Part shown: positions 16,385-25,477 of the stretch, in pieces
Layout: each line of letters starts with the position of its first letter
How positions within the stretch are numbered: the stretch's first letter is position 1
From: Dyadobacter sp. CY345
GTDB lineage: Bacteria; Bacteroidota; Bacteroidia; Cytophagales; Spirosomataceae
NCBI RefSeq assembly: GCF_021502725.1
Contig: NZ_JAKFFS010000003.1
Span: 496,001-560,000, forward strand
Length of the DNA stretch: 64,000 nt
Direction of reading: 5' to 3'
Notes under the pieces: generated by a model
The model's input: the letters and a program-made list of their open reading frames with translations, nothing else
Databases searched by the model: none
What the model was told of the DNA's origin: nothing
Program-made: the position numbers and the translations under genes

Positions 16385-18328
16385 ATGAAAACAATCAATA
16401 TTTTTTTACCAAAGACATTGCTGACACTTTGTTTTTTTGCACTCCAAAGTCTTGCTTATGCGCACGATTTTAGCGTTAGTAAAATACCGCTGGAACTACT
16501 TAAAGATGCTAATGCTGTCATTCGTCTTGACGAAGAGACTTTTGAAATTTTATCTAAGTCGGAAGCTAAACAGCGCAACCGTTTAGTTGTGACAATTCTA
16601 AATGAGAAAGGCGAAGATACGTATAGTGAAATGATGGTCCGTCATGATAAATTTACAAAAATCACAGACCTTGCCGCCAATATTTATGATGCAGATGGTA
16701 AGCTGATCAGGAAAATAAAAAGCTCTGATATAAAAGAGTTTGGCTATGGCATAGTTGGAAATGATATAACAGATGCCAGATTTAAGGTTGTAGATTTTGG
16801 TCGGAAAAGCTACCCATATCCGTATTCCATAGAACTTAGCTATGATACCAGAGATCGGAATATGATGTCTTATCCCAGTTGGGTTCCGACGAATAATGGC
16901 AGAAGCTCTATTGAATATTCTTCGTTCAAAATAAAAACACCCATTGGTTTTACATTTAGGTATAAAGAGTATAATGGTGCTTCTCCGGTAAAAAAAACGT
17001 TTGATACAGACGGTTTGCCACTGTATGAATGGACAATGAGAAATCATGCAGTTCTTGATAAAACACCATACCCCTTACCCGAAAATGAATTTTTGCCAAG
17101 AGTATTGACAGCACCGGTTGCTTTTGAAATTCAGGAATATTCGGGAGTTTTGAACAACTGGGAAGATTTTAGTAAATTTTATTATACGCTGAACAAGGAC
17201 CGTGATCAAATGCCTGCCGAGACGATTGCAGAAATAAAATCGGTTGTGAAAGATGCCAGAACAGATCGTGAAAAAGTGTTGCTCCTCTATAAATGGCTGC
17301 AGGCAAGAAGCCGGTATGTGAGCATTCAACTTGGAATTGGAGGGTGGCAAACGATCGATGCCATGACTGTCGCCGCGAAAGGTTATGGAGATTGTAAGGC
17401 ACTAAGTAATTTTATGGCAGCGAGCCTAAAACAAGTTGGAATTACTTCTTATGTAGCTTTGATCAAAGCTGGTGATGAAGCAGAAAATAATCTGGACTTT
17501 CCAAGTAACCAGTTTAACCATGTTATTGCCTGCGCTATCTTACCAAAAGATACGATTTGGCTTGAATGTACCAGTCAGAATACGTCTGCCGGTTTTATGG
17601 GCTCATTCACTGGTAATCGTAAAGCTTTGCTTGTGATGCCAGAAGGAGGAAAGCTGGTAACGACACATTTTTACGAATCTGAAGAGAACGTAGTAAATCG
17701 CGTTATAAATGCAAAACTGGATGAAAAGGGTAATGGACAGTTAAGTGTCCGGACAAACTTCAAAGGAATGCAGCAGGAGGCCCGGGAGAGACTTTTGTAT
17801 GTTTATACAAAGGAAGAACAAAAAAAATGGCTGCTAAGTAATTTGGAGCTGCCCAACATGGAGCTGGAAAATATTGAATATAGCAAGACCGATAATGAAG
17901 TTCCCGTGGTGACAGAAAAGTTAAGGATTTTGGTTCGAAATTGCGCCACAAGAACAGGCGACAGATTATTTGTTAAGCCTAATTTATTAACAAGGCAATT
18001 AGCCTTGCCAAATTCTTCAAAAGAACAGACCACGGATTTTTATCTGCCTCCGTCCGATTATAATTTTACAGATTCGGACAGTGTTTCCTTTGAAATTCCG
18101 GCTGGATTAAAGCTGGAAACTTCACTTCCGAACTTAAAAATTGAATCCGTTTTTGGTATATATACTGTCAAGGTGGAGTTTGATAATAACAGACTGTTTT
18201 ATTTAAGGAATGTTACTATGAAAGGAGGCCGTTTCTCATCCGCTGATTACCCAAAGTGGATTGATTTTTTAAAAAAAATCAGAAAAGCAGACCGTTCCCA
18301 GATTGTTTTCGTAGAGAGCAAAACCTGA
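16385..18328 (+). CDS. Exported DUF3857 / transglutaminase-like protein with intact Cys-His
   Basis: This 647-residue protein has a signal peptide ending near AYAH (residue 26), a DUF3857 domain (about 50-235) and a transglutaminase-like core with the GYGDCKALSNF motif (Cys337), the downstream FNHVIA histidine and WLECTSQ. It thus keeps the Cys-His pair that its upstream neighbour has lost. Members of this group are common in Bacteroidetes; their substrate (protein cross-link or peptide hydrolysis) is unproven. It ends before a long hairpin terminator at 18371-18409, which defines a two-gene operon. Confidence 0.87.
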   Translation: MKTINIFLPKTLLTLCFFALQSLAYAHDFSVSKIPLELLKDANAVIRLDEETFEILSKSEAKQRNRLVVTILNEKGEDTYSEMMVRHDKFTKITDLAANIYDADGKLIRKIKSSDIKEFGYGIVGNDITDARFKVVDFGRKSYPYPYSIELSYDTRDRNMMSYPSWVPTNNGRSSIEYSSFKIKTPIGFTFRYKEYNGASPVKKTFDTDGLPLYEWTMRNHAVLDKTPYPLPENEFLPRVLTAPVAFEIQEYSGVLNNWEDFSKFYYTLNKDRDQMPAETIAEIKSVVKDARTDREKVLLLYKWLQARSRYVSIQLGIGGWQTIDAMTVAAKGYGDCKALSNFMAASLKQVGITSYVALIKAGDEAENNLDFPSNQFNHVIACAILPKDTIWLECTSQNTSAGFMGSFTGNRKALLVMPEGGKLVTTHFYESEENVVNRVINAKLDEKGNGQLSVRTNFKGMQQEARERLLYVYTKEEQKKWLLSNLELPNMELENIEYSKTDNEVPVVTEKLRILVRNCATRTGDRLFVKPNLLTRQLALPNSSKEQTTDFYLPPSDYNFTDSDSVSFEIPAGLKLETSLPNLKIESVFGIYTVKVEFDNNRLFYLRNVTMKGGRFSSADYPKWIDFLKKIRKADRSQIVFVESKT

Positions 18329-18370
18329 CGGCTCACGTCGTTTTTACCAATATTGATCTGTCTATCTATT

Positions 18371-18409
18371 TGCAGTTGTTTCATAACTTTTAAGTATGAA
18401 GCAACTGCA
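18371..18409 (+). terminator. Rho-independent terminator of the DUF3857 operon
   Basis: 15-bp stem with one mismatch (18371-18385 with 18395-18409), closed by a 9-base loop and followed by TTTATGTT. It lies 43 bases past the stop of the second DUF3857 gene and before the hydroxyproline cluster. Confidence 0.75.
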
Positions 18410-18518
18410 TTTATGTTAAAATATGTTTATTATTGATTAATACCTGAAATGTTTCCAGGCGATACACCATCTACCTTTGTTAAAAATTCTGATTCTTAAA
18501 TTTATTAAAACATATATT

Positions 18519-19457
18519 ATGGACAAGGCATCATGGCAGGGCGTATTTCCTGCATTAGTTACACCGTTTAAATCTGACGACACGATCGATTTCGACATGT
18601 TCGCAAAAAATCTTACTGCACAGGTTGAGGCCGGGATTACTGGTATTATCGTCGCAGGATCTTTGGGTGAAGCGAGCACATTGACATCGGAAGAAAAATA
18701 TGAATTGGTGAAATTTGCAAAAAAATCACTTCCTGCGGATATGCCGGTGGTTTTGTGTATTGCAGAACAATCGACAGCTGTTGCCGTTGAAATCGCTAAA
18801 AAAGCAGAGGAAATCGGTGCAGACGGATTGATGGTTTTGCCTCCGATGCGTTACAAAGCTGATGATCAGGAAACGGTCGTTTATTTCACAACGATTGCGA
18901 AGAGCACTTCTTTGTCTGTGATGATCTATAACAATCCGGTTGATTATAAAATTGAAGTGACTTTGGATATGTTTGAGCAATTGTCGGCTTATCCAAATAT
19001 TCAGGCGATAAAAGAATCTACGCGTGATGTAAGTAACGTAACTCGTATTTTTAATCGTTTTGGTGATCGTTTCAAAGTTTTCTGTGGTGTGGATACTTTA
19101 ATTATGGAAGAGGTAATGCTTGGCGCTGACGGTGTTGTCGGTGGTCTGGTTGATGCTTTTCCGAAAGAGACCGTTGCTATTTTCAACTTCGTAAAAGCGG
19201 GTCAATACAAAGAGGCTCTTGCAGTTTACAGATGGTATCTTCCTCTTTTGGAACTTGACATTCATCCTAAACTGGTTCAGAATATTAAATTGGCAGCGAC
19301 TCTTGCAGGCATCGGATCTGAATATGTGAGAGCTCCGAGACTCGTGTTGGAAGGTGCGGAAAGAGAAAAGGTTTTGGCAATTGTCAATCACGCAATCGAA
19401 ACTCAGCCTGTTTTGTCGGATTATTTAAATCTGGCTGTGGACTCATCCGTTGCATAA
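18519..19457 (+). CDS. DapA-family lyase, probable 1-pyrroline-4-hydroxy-2-carboxylate deaminase
   Basis: This 312-residue (beta/alpha)8 protein of the dihydrodipicolinate synthase family carries GVFPALVTPF at the start, a SLGEAS block in place of G-T-T-G-E, Tyr137 in YNNPVDY, and the Schiff-base Lys165 in AIKEST. In hydroxyproline degradation this family member converts 1-pyrroline-4-hydroxy-2-carboxylate into 2-oxoglutarate semialdehyde plus ammonia. The specific call rests on its neighbours: semialdehyde dehydrogenase, 4-hydroxyproline epimerase and D-amino-acid dehydrogenase follow on the same strand. I use the ATG at 18519; the frame runs 14 codons further upstream, but those residues are not family-like. 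By sequence alone it could act on another 2-keto acid. Confidence 0.87.
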   Translation: MDKASWQGVFPALVTPFKSDDTIDFDMFAKNLTAQVEAGITGIIVAGSLGEASTLTSEEKYELVKFAKKSLPADMPVVLCIAEQSTAVAVEIAKKAEEIGADGLMVLPPMRYKADDQETVVYFTTIAKSTSLSVMIYNNPVDYKIEVTLDMFEQLSAYPNIQAIKESTRDVSNVTRIFNRFGDRFKVFCGVDTLIMEEVMLGADGVVGGLVDAFPKETVAIFNFVKAGQYKEALAVYRWYLPLLELDIHPKLVQNIKLAATLAGIGSEYVRAPRLVLEGAEREKVLAIVNHAIETQPVLSDYLNLAVDSSVA

Positions 19458-19560
19458 TTTTGTTCTTCTGGTTGAATTATAATTTTAACCAAAAGTGCTT
19501 TTCTGTTTAGGGTATATGTAAGGCACATTTAACCCTGAACGAAAAGCTTATGAAAAGCTT

Positions 19561-21093
19561 TTGGAACCAACCAACATTATAAACGCTGATAGCGAATCGC
19601 TAAAAGCCCCCATTATGGATATTTCAAAAGAAGAATTAGATCGTATTGTTCAAAAAGCCCAGGAGGCTTTTTTGATAAGTAAAAACTTTCCGCTTCAAAA
19701 ACGGATCGCTTTCATGCGTGCCGTAGCTGATGAAATCGAAGCGCTTGGTCCTGAGCTTGTCCAGACTGCAATGGCAGAATCTCATTTGCCGGAGGGGCGA
19801 TTGGTTGGAGAAAAAGCAAGAACAATTTTTCAGTGGAGAAGTTATGCCGATGCAATTGAAAGGGGCGATTCTCTGGATGCGAGCATTGATACGGCAAATG
19901 CAGAACGCACTCCACCAAAACCAGATATCAGAAAAACGGCTGTGCCGCTGGGCCCGGTTACAGTTTTTGGGGCAAGTAATTTTCCATTTGCATTTTCGAC
20001 AGCAGGTGGAGATACCGCGAGTGCGATCGCAGCAGGTTGTCCTGTAATCGTAAAAGCACATGAAGGTCATCCGAAAACGTCTGGAATTATGGCTGATGCA
20101 ATTTCCCGCGCCGTTGAGAAAAGCGGTATGTCGGAAGGAATATTTGCTCATGTTTACAGTTCGACATTCGAAACTGGTCAGCAGCTTGTAAGTCATCCGT
20201 TGATGAAAGCAGTTGGTTTTACCGGTTCATACCGCGGAGGAAAAGCATTAATGGATCTGGCAAACCAACGTCAGGAACCGATTCCGGTTTACGCCGAAAT
20301 GGGAAGCGTAAATCCATTATATCTTTTGCCAAATAAAATTAAATCAGCACCGCAGGAACTGGCCAAACAATATGCCGGATCGCTTACGCTCGGTGTTGGG
20401 CAATTTTGTACTAATCCGGGATTGGTAATCGGCGTCTCCGGTGAAGATCTTGATTTGTTTATTGAAGCTTTAAAACAGGAAATTGCGGGTATCGCACCTT
20501 GTCCGATGCTTAATGAAAAAATAGCAACCGGATATGCTGAAAGTCGTGAGAAAATGATCGGACAATCTGGCGTTGAAGTTGTTGCAATTTCTTCGACAGA
20601 AGCAGCACAAGGACAAGGTTTGCCTACCGTAGCAACAGTTTCTGGTGTTGAAATATTGGTTAATCCTGCGTTGATGCATGAAGTTTTCGGACCTTTTGCA
20701 TTAATTGTTCAATGTAAAGACACCTCAGAATTGTTGGCAGTTTCAGAAAAACTTGACGGGCAGCTAACCGTTTCACTTTTTGCGACAAATGAAGATTTGA
20801 CTGCAAATGAGGAAACCATATCCATTCTTCAAACAAAATGCGGTCGTATATTATTCAATAATTTCCCGACAGGTGTTGAAGTTTGTAAATCGATGCATCA
20901 CGGCGGGCCTTTCCCATCTTCCAGCAACGGCGCTTATACTTCGGTAGGAGCAGATTCGATTAAGCGTTTCGTGAGACCATTGAGCTTTCAAAACTGGCCT
21001 GATGAATTTTTGCCAGACGAATTGAAAAACAGCAATCCGTTAAATATCTGGCGGACAATCAACAATGAAAGAACAAAAGAGGCGGTTAGCTGA
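19561..21093 (+). CDS. NADP-type aldehyde dehydrogenase, probable 2-oxoglutarate-semialdehyde dehydrogenase
   Basis: This 510-residue ALDH-superfamily protein oxidises an aldehyde to an acid. The catalytic Cys283 is in GQFCTNPG and the general base Glu246 in YAEMGS. It has the KTAVPLGPVTVFGASNFPFAFS signature of the KGSADH branch. In this cluster it should convert 2-oxoglutarate semialdehyde to 2-oxoglutarate. The start is uncertain: no ATG lies in frame before 19615, yet residues upstream of it (KAPIMDISKEELDRIV) align with the family pattern before the first helix. I therefore take the TTG at 19561. The N-terminus is still shorter than usual by some 30 residues, because an in-frame stop at 19528 limits it. 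Confidence 0.87.
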   Translation: MEPTNIINADSESLKAPIMDISKEELDRIVQKAQEAFLISKNFPLQKRIAFMRAVADEIEALGPELVQTAMAESHLPEGRLVGEKARTIFQWRSYADAIERGDSLDASIDTANAERTPPKPDIRKTAVPLGPVTVFGASNFPFAFSTAGGDTASAIAAGCPVIVKAHEGHPKTSGIMADAISRAVEKSGMSEGIFAHVYSSTFETGQQLVSHPLMKAVGFTGSYRGGKALMDLANQRQEPIPVYAEMGSVNPLYLLPNKIKSAPQELAKQYAGSLTLGVGQFCTNPGLVIGVSGEDLDLFIEALKQEIAGIAPCPMLNEKIATGYAESREKMIGQSGVEVVAISSTEAAQGQGLPTVATVSGVEILVNPALMHEVFGPFALIVQCKDTSELLAVSEKLDGQLTVSLFATNEDLTANEETISILQTKCGRILFNNFPTGVEVCKSMHHGGPFPSSSNGAYTSVGADSIKRFVRPLSFQNWPDEFLPDELKNSNPLNIWRTINNERTKEAVS

Positions 21094-21183
21094 TTGCGTT
21101 CAAATCATTTTAACGGAACAACAATACAATAATTTAAATGCCTAAGCTGAATGCCGAAAGCCGATAGCTGACAGCCGATACAT

Positions 21184-22182
21184 ATGCGTAAGACTTTTTT
21201 CTGTATAGATGCCCATACTTGCGGCAACCCGGTGCGGGTTGTCGCGGGTGGAGGGCCTTTGTTGCAAGGTAACAGCATGATGGAGCGCAGGCTTCATTTT
21301 TTGAAAGAATTTGACTGGATCAGAAAAGGATTGATGTTCGAGCCCCGCGGCCACGATATGATGAGCGGAAGTATACTTTATCCGCCCGTAGATCCTGAAA
21401 ATGATATTGGTGTTTTATATATTGAAACCAGTGGTTGTTTGCCCATGTGTGGTCACGGGACGATTGGCACTGTAACCATCGCCATTGAAGAAGGTTTGGT
21501 AACGCCAAAAGTGCCGGGAAAACTTCGTCTCGAAACACCTGCCGGACTGGTTCTGGTGGAATATGTGCAGGAAGGTAAAAAAGTAAAATCGGTCAAGCTG
21601 ATTAATATCAAATCCTTTTTAGCAGCCGAAAAACTGACTGTCGAATGTCCTGATTTAGGTACTCTGACAGTTGATGTCTCTTACGGAGGAAATTTTTATG
21701 CGATCGTAGATCCGCAGGAAAATTTTAAAGGACTGGAAAATTATACCGCTGATCAATTAATCAGCTGGAGCCGGGTTTGCAGGAAGCGGATGAATGAACA
21801 ATACACTTTCATTCATCCGGAAAACGAATACATCAACGGACTCAGTCATTTTCTTTGGGCAGGTGCGGTGATTGATCCAACGTCCACAGCGAGAAATGCT
21901 GTTTTCTACGGAGACAAAGCAATTGACAGATCTCCTTGCGGTACCGGAACTTCGGCACGTATGGCGCAATGGCATGCAAAAGGCAAGTTGAAAAAAGGCG
22001 ATAAGTTTATCCATGAAAGTATCATCGGGTCCAAATTTATAGGTACCGTTGAGGACGAAGTTACCATTGGTGATAAATCCGCTATCATTCCTGGAATTGA
22101 AGGATGGGCGATGGTAACTGGATATAATACCATTATCATTGACGATGAGGATCCTTATGCTTATGGGTTTCAAGTGTTGTAA
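21184..22182 (+). CDS. 4-hydroxyproline 2-epimerase (proline racemase family)
   Basis: This 332-residue protein of the proline racemase superfamily interconverts trans-4-hydroxy-L-proline and cis-4-hydroxy-D-proline by a two-base mechanism. Both catalytic cysteines are visible: Cys89 in LPMCGHGT and Cys252 in SPCGTGTSA. The N-terminus F-x-x-I-D-A-H-T-C-G-N-P-V-R-V is typical. Having Cys at both positions separates it from the Thr/Ser dehydratase branch. It is the first enzyme of the route; the D-hydroxyproline formed is the substrate of the FAD dehydrogenase encoded next, 126 bases downstream. Cytosolic; start is ATG. Confidence 0.92.
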   Translation: MRKTFFCIDAHTCGNPVRVVAGGGPLLQGNSMMERRLHFLKEFDWIRKGLMFEPRGHDMMSGSILYPPVDPENDIGVLYIETSGCLPMCGHGTIGTVTIAIEEGLVTPKVPGKLRLETPAGLVLVEYVQEGKKVKSVKLINIKSFLAAEKLTVECPDLGTLTVDVSYGGNFYAIVDPQENFKGLENYTADQLISWSRVCRKRMNEQYTFIHPENEYINGLSHFLWAGAVIDPTSTARNAVFYGDKAIDRSPCGTGTSARMAQWHAKGKLKKGDKFIHESIIGSKFIGTVEDEVTIGDKSAIIPGIEGWAMVTGYNTIIIDDEDPYAYGFQVL

Positions 22183-22233
22183 TAGAAAATTTTAACCGCT
22201 CCGGCGGCCCGGCGCAATAGGCGCAATAAGTTT

Positions 22234-22298
22234 CGCAATGGACGTGAAATTTAAACTATAAGGTTGTGTCCATTGCGCAAAACTTTGCGTCCATTGCG
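22234..22298. repeat. Inverted/direct repeat of GTCCATTGCG between epimerase and dehydrogenase genes
   Basis: CGCAATGGAC at 22234-22243 is the exact complement of GTCCATTGCG at 22268-22277, and a second direct copy sits at 22289-22298. Preceding sequence (22212-22228) contains GGCGCAATAGGCGCAATAAG, a degenerate version. The array ends 10 bases before the dehydrogenase ATG, so it lies in its ribosome-binding region. Confidence 0.7.
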
Positions 22299-22308
22299 GT
22301 TAAATTAT

Positions 22309-23574
22309 ATGAAAATGGATACAAAAAAAGGCAAAGTTGTCATTATCGGAGGCGGAATTATGGGGTTGGCTTCTGCTTATTATCTGTTGAAAGACGGGTG
22401 GAATGTGACGGTATTGGAAAAGGGAGATTTGACAAATGGTTGTTCTTTTGGCAATGCCGGTATGATCGTTCCCAGTCACTTTATTCCTTTGGCCGCACCA
22501 GGAATGATCTCGAAAGGAATAAAATGGATGTTCAACAGCCGCAGCCCTTTTTATGTAAAACCTTCCCTGGATTTTTCACTAATTTCCTGGGGCTTGAAAT
22601 TTATGAAAAGTGCCACAGCGAGCCATGTTGAGCACTCGGCACCTTATCTTCGGGATTACCATTTATTGAGCCGCCAGTTATATAAGGATCTTACCAGTGA
22701 ATCCGGCTTTAATTTTGGTTTAGAGGACAAAGGGATTCTGATGCTTTACAAAACCGAAAAGGCTGGTGAAGAAGAAATTCATGTGGGAAAGGATGCGCAA
22801 AAACTTGGCCTGGATGTTGAGGTTTTAAGCAAAGAGCAAGTTCAGGCGTTGGAGCCTCATGCAAATCTGGATGTTATCGGTGCGGTACATTACCGTTGCG
22901 ATGCGCATTTATATCCAAATGCGCTGATTCCACAACTTATTGATTTTATCAAAAAAAATGGTGGGGAAATTAAAACAAACAGTGATGTAACAGGATTTGA
23001 TATCCGCGAAGGCGAGATCAAAGCTGTTCAGACAAATAAGGGAAATGTAGAGGGTGATCTTGTCGTGATGACAGGCGGAACCTGGCTTCCTGAACTGGCA
23101 AAGTTAGCTGGCTTGTCAATTCCGGTAATGCCTGGAAAGGGATATTCTTTCATGGAACCGAACACTGAACACAAGATTATCCATCCGTCACTTTTGATAG
23201 AAGCCCGGGTTGCAGTTACCCCAATGAACGGCCAGGTTCGTTTTGGCGGAACGATGGAAATTGCGCCTGTAAATGACAAAATCAATATGAACAGGGTAGA
23301 AGGGATTGTTAATTCAATTCCTAAATACTACTCAGATTTATCAACAGATTTGCCAAAAATAAAGGATATCTGGTACGGTTTCCGCCCATGTTCTCCGGAT
23401 GGTTTGCCTTATCTGGGTTATAGCAAAAAGTTGAAAAATCTGATCGTTGCAGGTGGTCATGGGATGATGGGCGTAAGTCTGGGGCCGGCAACTGGTAAAA
23501 TTGTCGCTGAACTGGCTGATCGCAAACCGACTTCTGTGGACATTTCTATTTACGATCCACAACGTTATAACTAA
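22309..23574 (+). CDS. FAD-dependent D-amino-acid/D-hydroxyproline dehydrogenase
   Basis: This DadA-family flavoprotein of about 422 residues has the dinucleotide-binding motif VVIIGGGIMGLASAYYL (glycines at 14-16 and 19) and a second FAD-contact region near the end (LIVAGGHGMMGVSLGPATGK). The CSFGNAGMIVPSHFIPLAAPG segment is typical of D-amino-acid dehydrogenases. In this cluster the likely substrate is cis-4-hydroxy-D-proline, oxidised to 1-pyrroline-4-hydroxy-2-carboxylate with electrons passed to the respiratory chain. Start at ATG 22309 (or 22315); the frame extends upstream into the GTCCATTGCG repeat, which is not coding-like. A terminator follows at 23614. Confidence 0.9.
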   Translation: MKMDTKKGKVVIIGGGIMGLASAYYLLKDGWNVTVLEKGDLTNGCSFGNAGMIVPSHFIPLAAPGMISKGIKWMFNSRSPFYVKPSLDFSLISWGLKFMKSATASHVEHSAPYLRDYHLLSRQLYKDLTSESGFNFGLEDKGILMLYKTEKAGEEEIHVGKDAQKLGLDVEVLSKEQVQALEPHANLDVIGAVHYRCDAHLYPNALIPQLIDFIKKNGGEIKTNSDVTGFDIREGEIKAVQTNKGNVEGDLVVMTGGTWLPELAKLAGLSIPVMPGKGYSFMEPNTEHKIIHPSLLIEARVAVTPMNGQVRFGGTMEIAPVNDKINMNRVEGIVNSIPKYYSDLSTDLPKIKDIWYGFRPCSPDGLPYLGYSKKLKNLIVAGGHGMMGVSLGPATGKIVAELADRKPTSVDISIYDPQRYN

Positions 23575-23613
23575 GCAGGATCATTCTACCCCTTTACCAA
23601 TAATACTATCTTT

Positions 23614-23647
23614 ATTTCCCAAGCCCAGTTATGAGGGCTTGGGAAAT
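23614..23647 (+). terminator. Rho-independent terminator after the dehydrogenase gene
   Basis: Perfect 13-bp stem (ATTTCCCAAGCCC at 23614-23626 with 23635-23647), 8-base loop, followed by AAAATTATT. It separates the four catabolic genes from the permease gene. Confidence 0.8.
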
Positions 23648-23837
23648 AAAATTATTAGATATTTGAGTAATGTATTAGAAAAGTTTGATAATAAGGTTAT
23701 GTTAGAAACAATATTTGGTATTGCGAATTAATTCAAATTTTGTTACTATGATATTTTTAGTAAAACAGAAGTTTCATAGTTCTGAATAATATTGTAGCTT
23801 TCACCAGAAAACCTGATCTTAATAACCTAACCCTTAT

Positions 23838-25271
23838 ATGTCACAAGAAAGTACGTCGGAAAATACTTCATTTAAACCTTCCCTGGGCCTAGTAGATGCC
23901 ACCATGCTTGTAGCTGGCAGTATGATCGGATCAGGGATTTTTATTGTTAGCGCAGATATTACCCGGAATACAGGAAGCGTGGGCTGGCTGATGGTTGTCT
24001 GGCTGATCACTGGTTTCATGACACTGACTGCGGCATTGAGTTATGGAGAACTTAGCGCCATGTTTCCGAAAGCGGGCGGGCAATATGTGTATTTAAAAGA
24101 AGCGTACAATCCGCTGATTAGTTTTTTGTATGGGTGGAGCTTTTTTACGGTAATACAAACAGCAACAATTGCGGCTGTGGCAGTGGCTTTTGCGAAATTT
24201 ACCGCCTACCTGTTACCTGTATTTAGTGAAGATTTGGTCGCTATCGACCTTGGTTTTCTCCAGATAACCCCCGCGCAATTGTTATCCATTGTAATTATCG
24301 TCGTTCTTACGTTTATAAACACACGTGGCGTTAACAGCGGGAAAATAATTCAGACAACTTTTACACTTGCCAAACTGCTTAGTCTTCTCGGACTGATCGT
24401 TTTTGGTCTTCTTTTTATGAAACCGGAAGTCTGGAATATTAACTGGGATTCTGCAACAATGTGGGATTTGCATAAACTTAATCTTGACGGAAGTATCGAA
24501 TCTTACACCACATTTGCAGCTTTTGGCGCGATTGCTGCATCCATGGTTGGTTCTATTTTTAGCAGCGATTCCTGGAATAATGTAACTTTTATCGCCGGAG
24601 AAATTAAAAATCCCCAACGTAATATCGGATTAAGCCTTGCACTCGGTACGATCATCGTGACGGTTATTTATGTGTTGACAAATGTGATGTATACAGGAGT
24701 TTTGTCTTTACCGGAAATTGCTTCGGCCGATAAAGACAGGGTTGCAGTAACAGCATCGAACGTAATTTTCGGGAATTCAGGAACGATCATTATTGCCATT
24801 ATGATCATGGTTTCGACGTTTGGTTGTAATAACGGACTAATTATGTCTGGTGCGCGGGTATATTATTCTATGGCAAAAGACGGTTTATTCTTCAAAAAAG
24901 TAGGAGAATTAAACAAGAATTCTGTTCCGGAATTTGGTTTATGGATACAGTGCGTAATTGCTTCCTTATGGAGTTTGAGCGGAAAATATGGTAATCTTCT
25001 AGATATGATTTCCTTTGTTGTGGTGGTATTTTATATGCTGACAATTATCGGAATTTTTATACTTCGTAAAAAAAGACCTAACGCGGATCGACCATATAAA
25101 GCCTTTGGTTATCCTTTCCTGCCGATTATTTATATTCTGATGGGAACTGCATTTTGCGTGTTGCTTATCATCTTCAAACCAGAATATACCTGGCCGGGGC
25201 TAATCATCGTTTTGCTGGGAATACCGGTTTATTATCTGATTGCAAAAAAGGATATTGTTTCTGTAGAATAA
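23838..25271 (+). CDS. APC-superfamily amino acid permease
   Basis: This 477-residue inner-membrane protein has about 12 hydrophobic segments. The first carries the substrate-backbone motif GSMIGSGIFIVSADI (about residues 31-45) of the APC family, and SLALGTIIVTVIYVLTN is typical of LAT-like members. It begins 263 bases after the dehydrogenase gene, on the same strand but beyond a terminator. Its placement directly after the hydroxyproline enzymes makes a proline/hydroxyproline or related amino-acid importer the best guess. It could instead serve the 5-oxoproline genes on the other side. Confidence 0.85.
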   Translation: MSQESTSENTSFKPSLGLVDATMLVAGSMIGSGIFIVSADITRNTGSVGWLMVVWLITGFMTLTAALSYGELSAMFPKAGGQYVYLKEAYNPLISFLYGWSFFTVIQTATIAAVAVAFAKFTAYLLPVFSEDLVAIDLGFLQITPAQLLSIVIIVVLTFINTRGVNSGKIIQTTFTLAKLLSLLGLIVFGLLFMKPEVWNINWDSATMWDLHKLNLDGSIESYTTFAAFGAIAASMVGSIFSSDSWNNVTFIAGEIKNPQRNIGLSLALGTIIVTVIYVLTNVMYTGVLSLPEIASADKDRVAVTASNVIFGNSGTIIIAIMIMVSTFGCNNGLIMSGARVYYSMAKDGLFFKKVGELNKNSVPEFGLWIQCVIASLWSLSGKYGNLLDMISFVVVVFYMLTIIGIFILRKKRPNADRPYKAFGYPFLPIIYILMGTAFCVLLIIFKPEYTWPGLIIVLLGIPVYYLIAKKDIVSVE

Positions 25272-25301
25272 TATCAGAAATCATTTAGTTCAATTTCTGA
25301 G

Positions 25302-25353
25302 GTTGGTAATGATAGAAATAATTTGTTCGAAAGACGTTGTTATCATTACCAAC
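25302..25353. terminator. Inverted repeat between convergent permease and NRAMP-like genes
   Basis: GTTGGTAATGATA at 25302-25314 is perfectly complementary to 25341-25353, with a 26-base loop. It lies between the convergent 3' ends of the permease (+) and the NRAMP-like gene (-). The long loop makes it a weaker terminator candidate than the others, though position and symmetry fit a bidirectional one. Confidence 0.55.
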
Positions 25354-25477
25354 TTTGGCTATAAAAGAGGTTAAAGTTGTATTACTAATTGGTTTGATCT
25401 GCTTGAAAACGTTAGTAGGTTTTTTTTAATCAACCTCAGAAAAGATTTACCAGTCGCACGGTATTCATTCCAATTTT

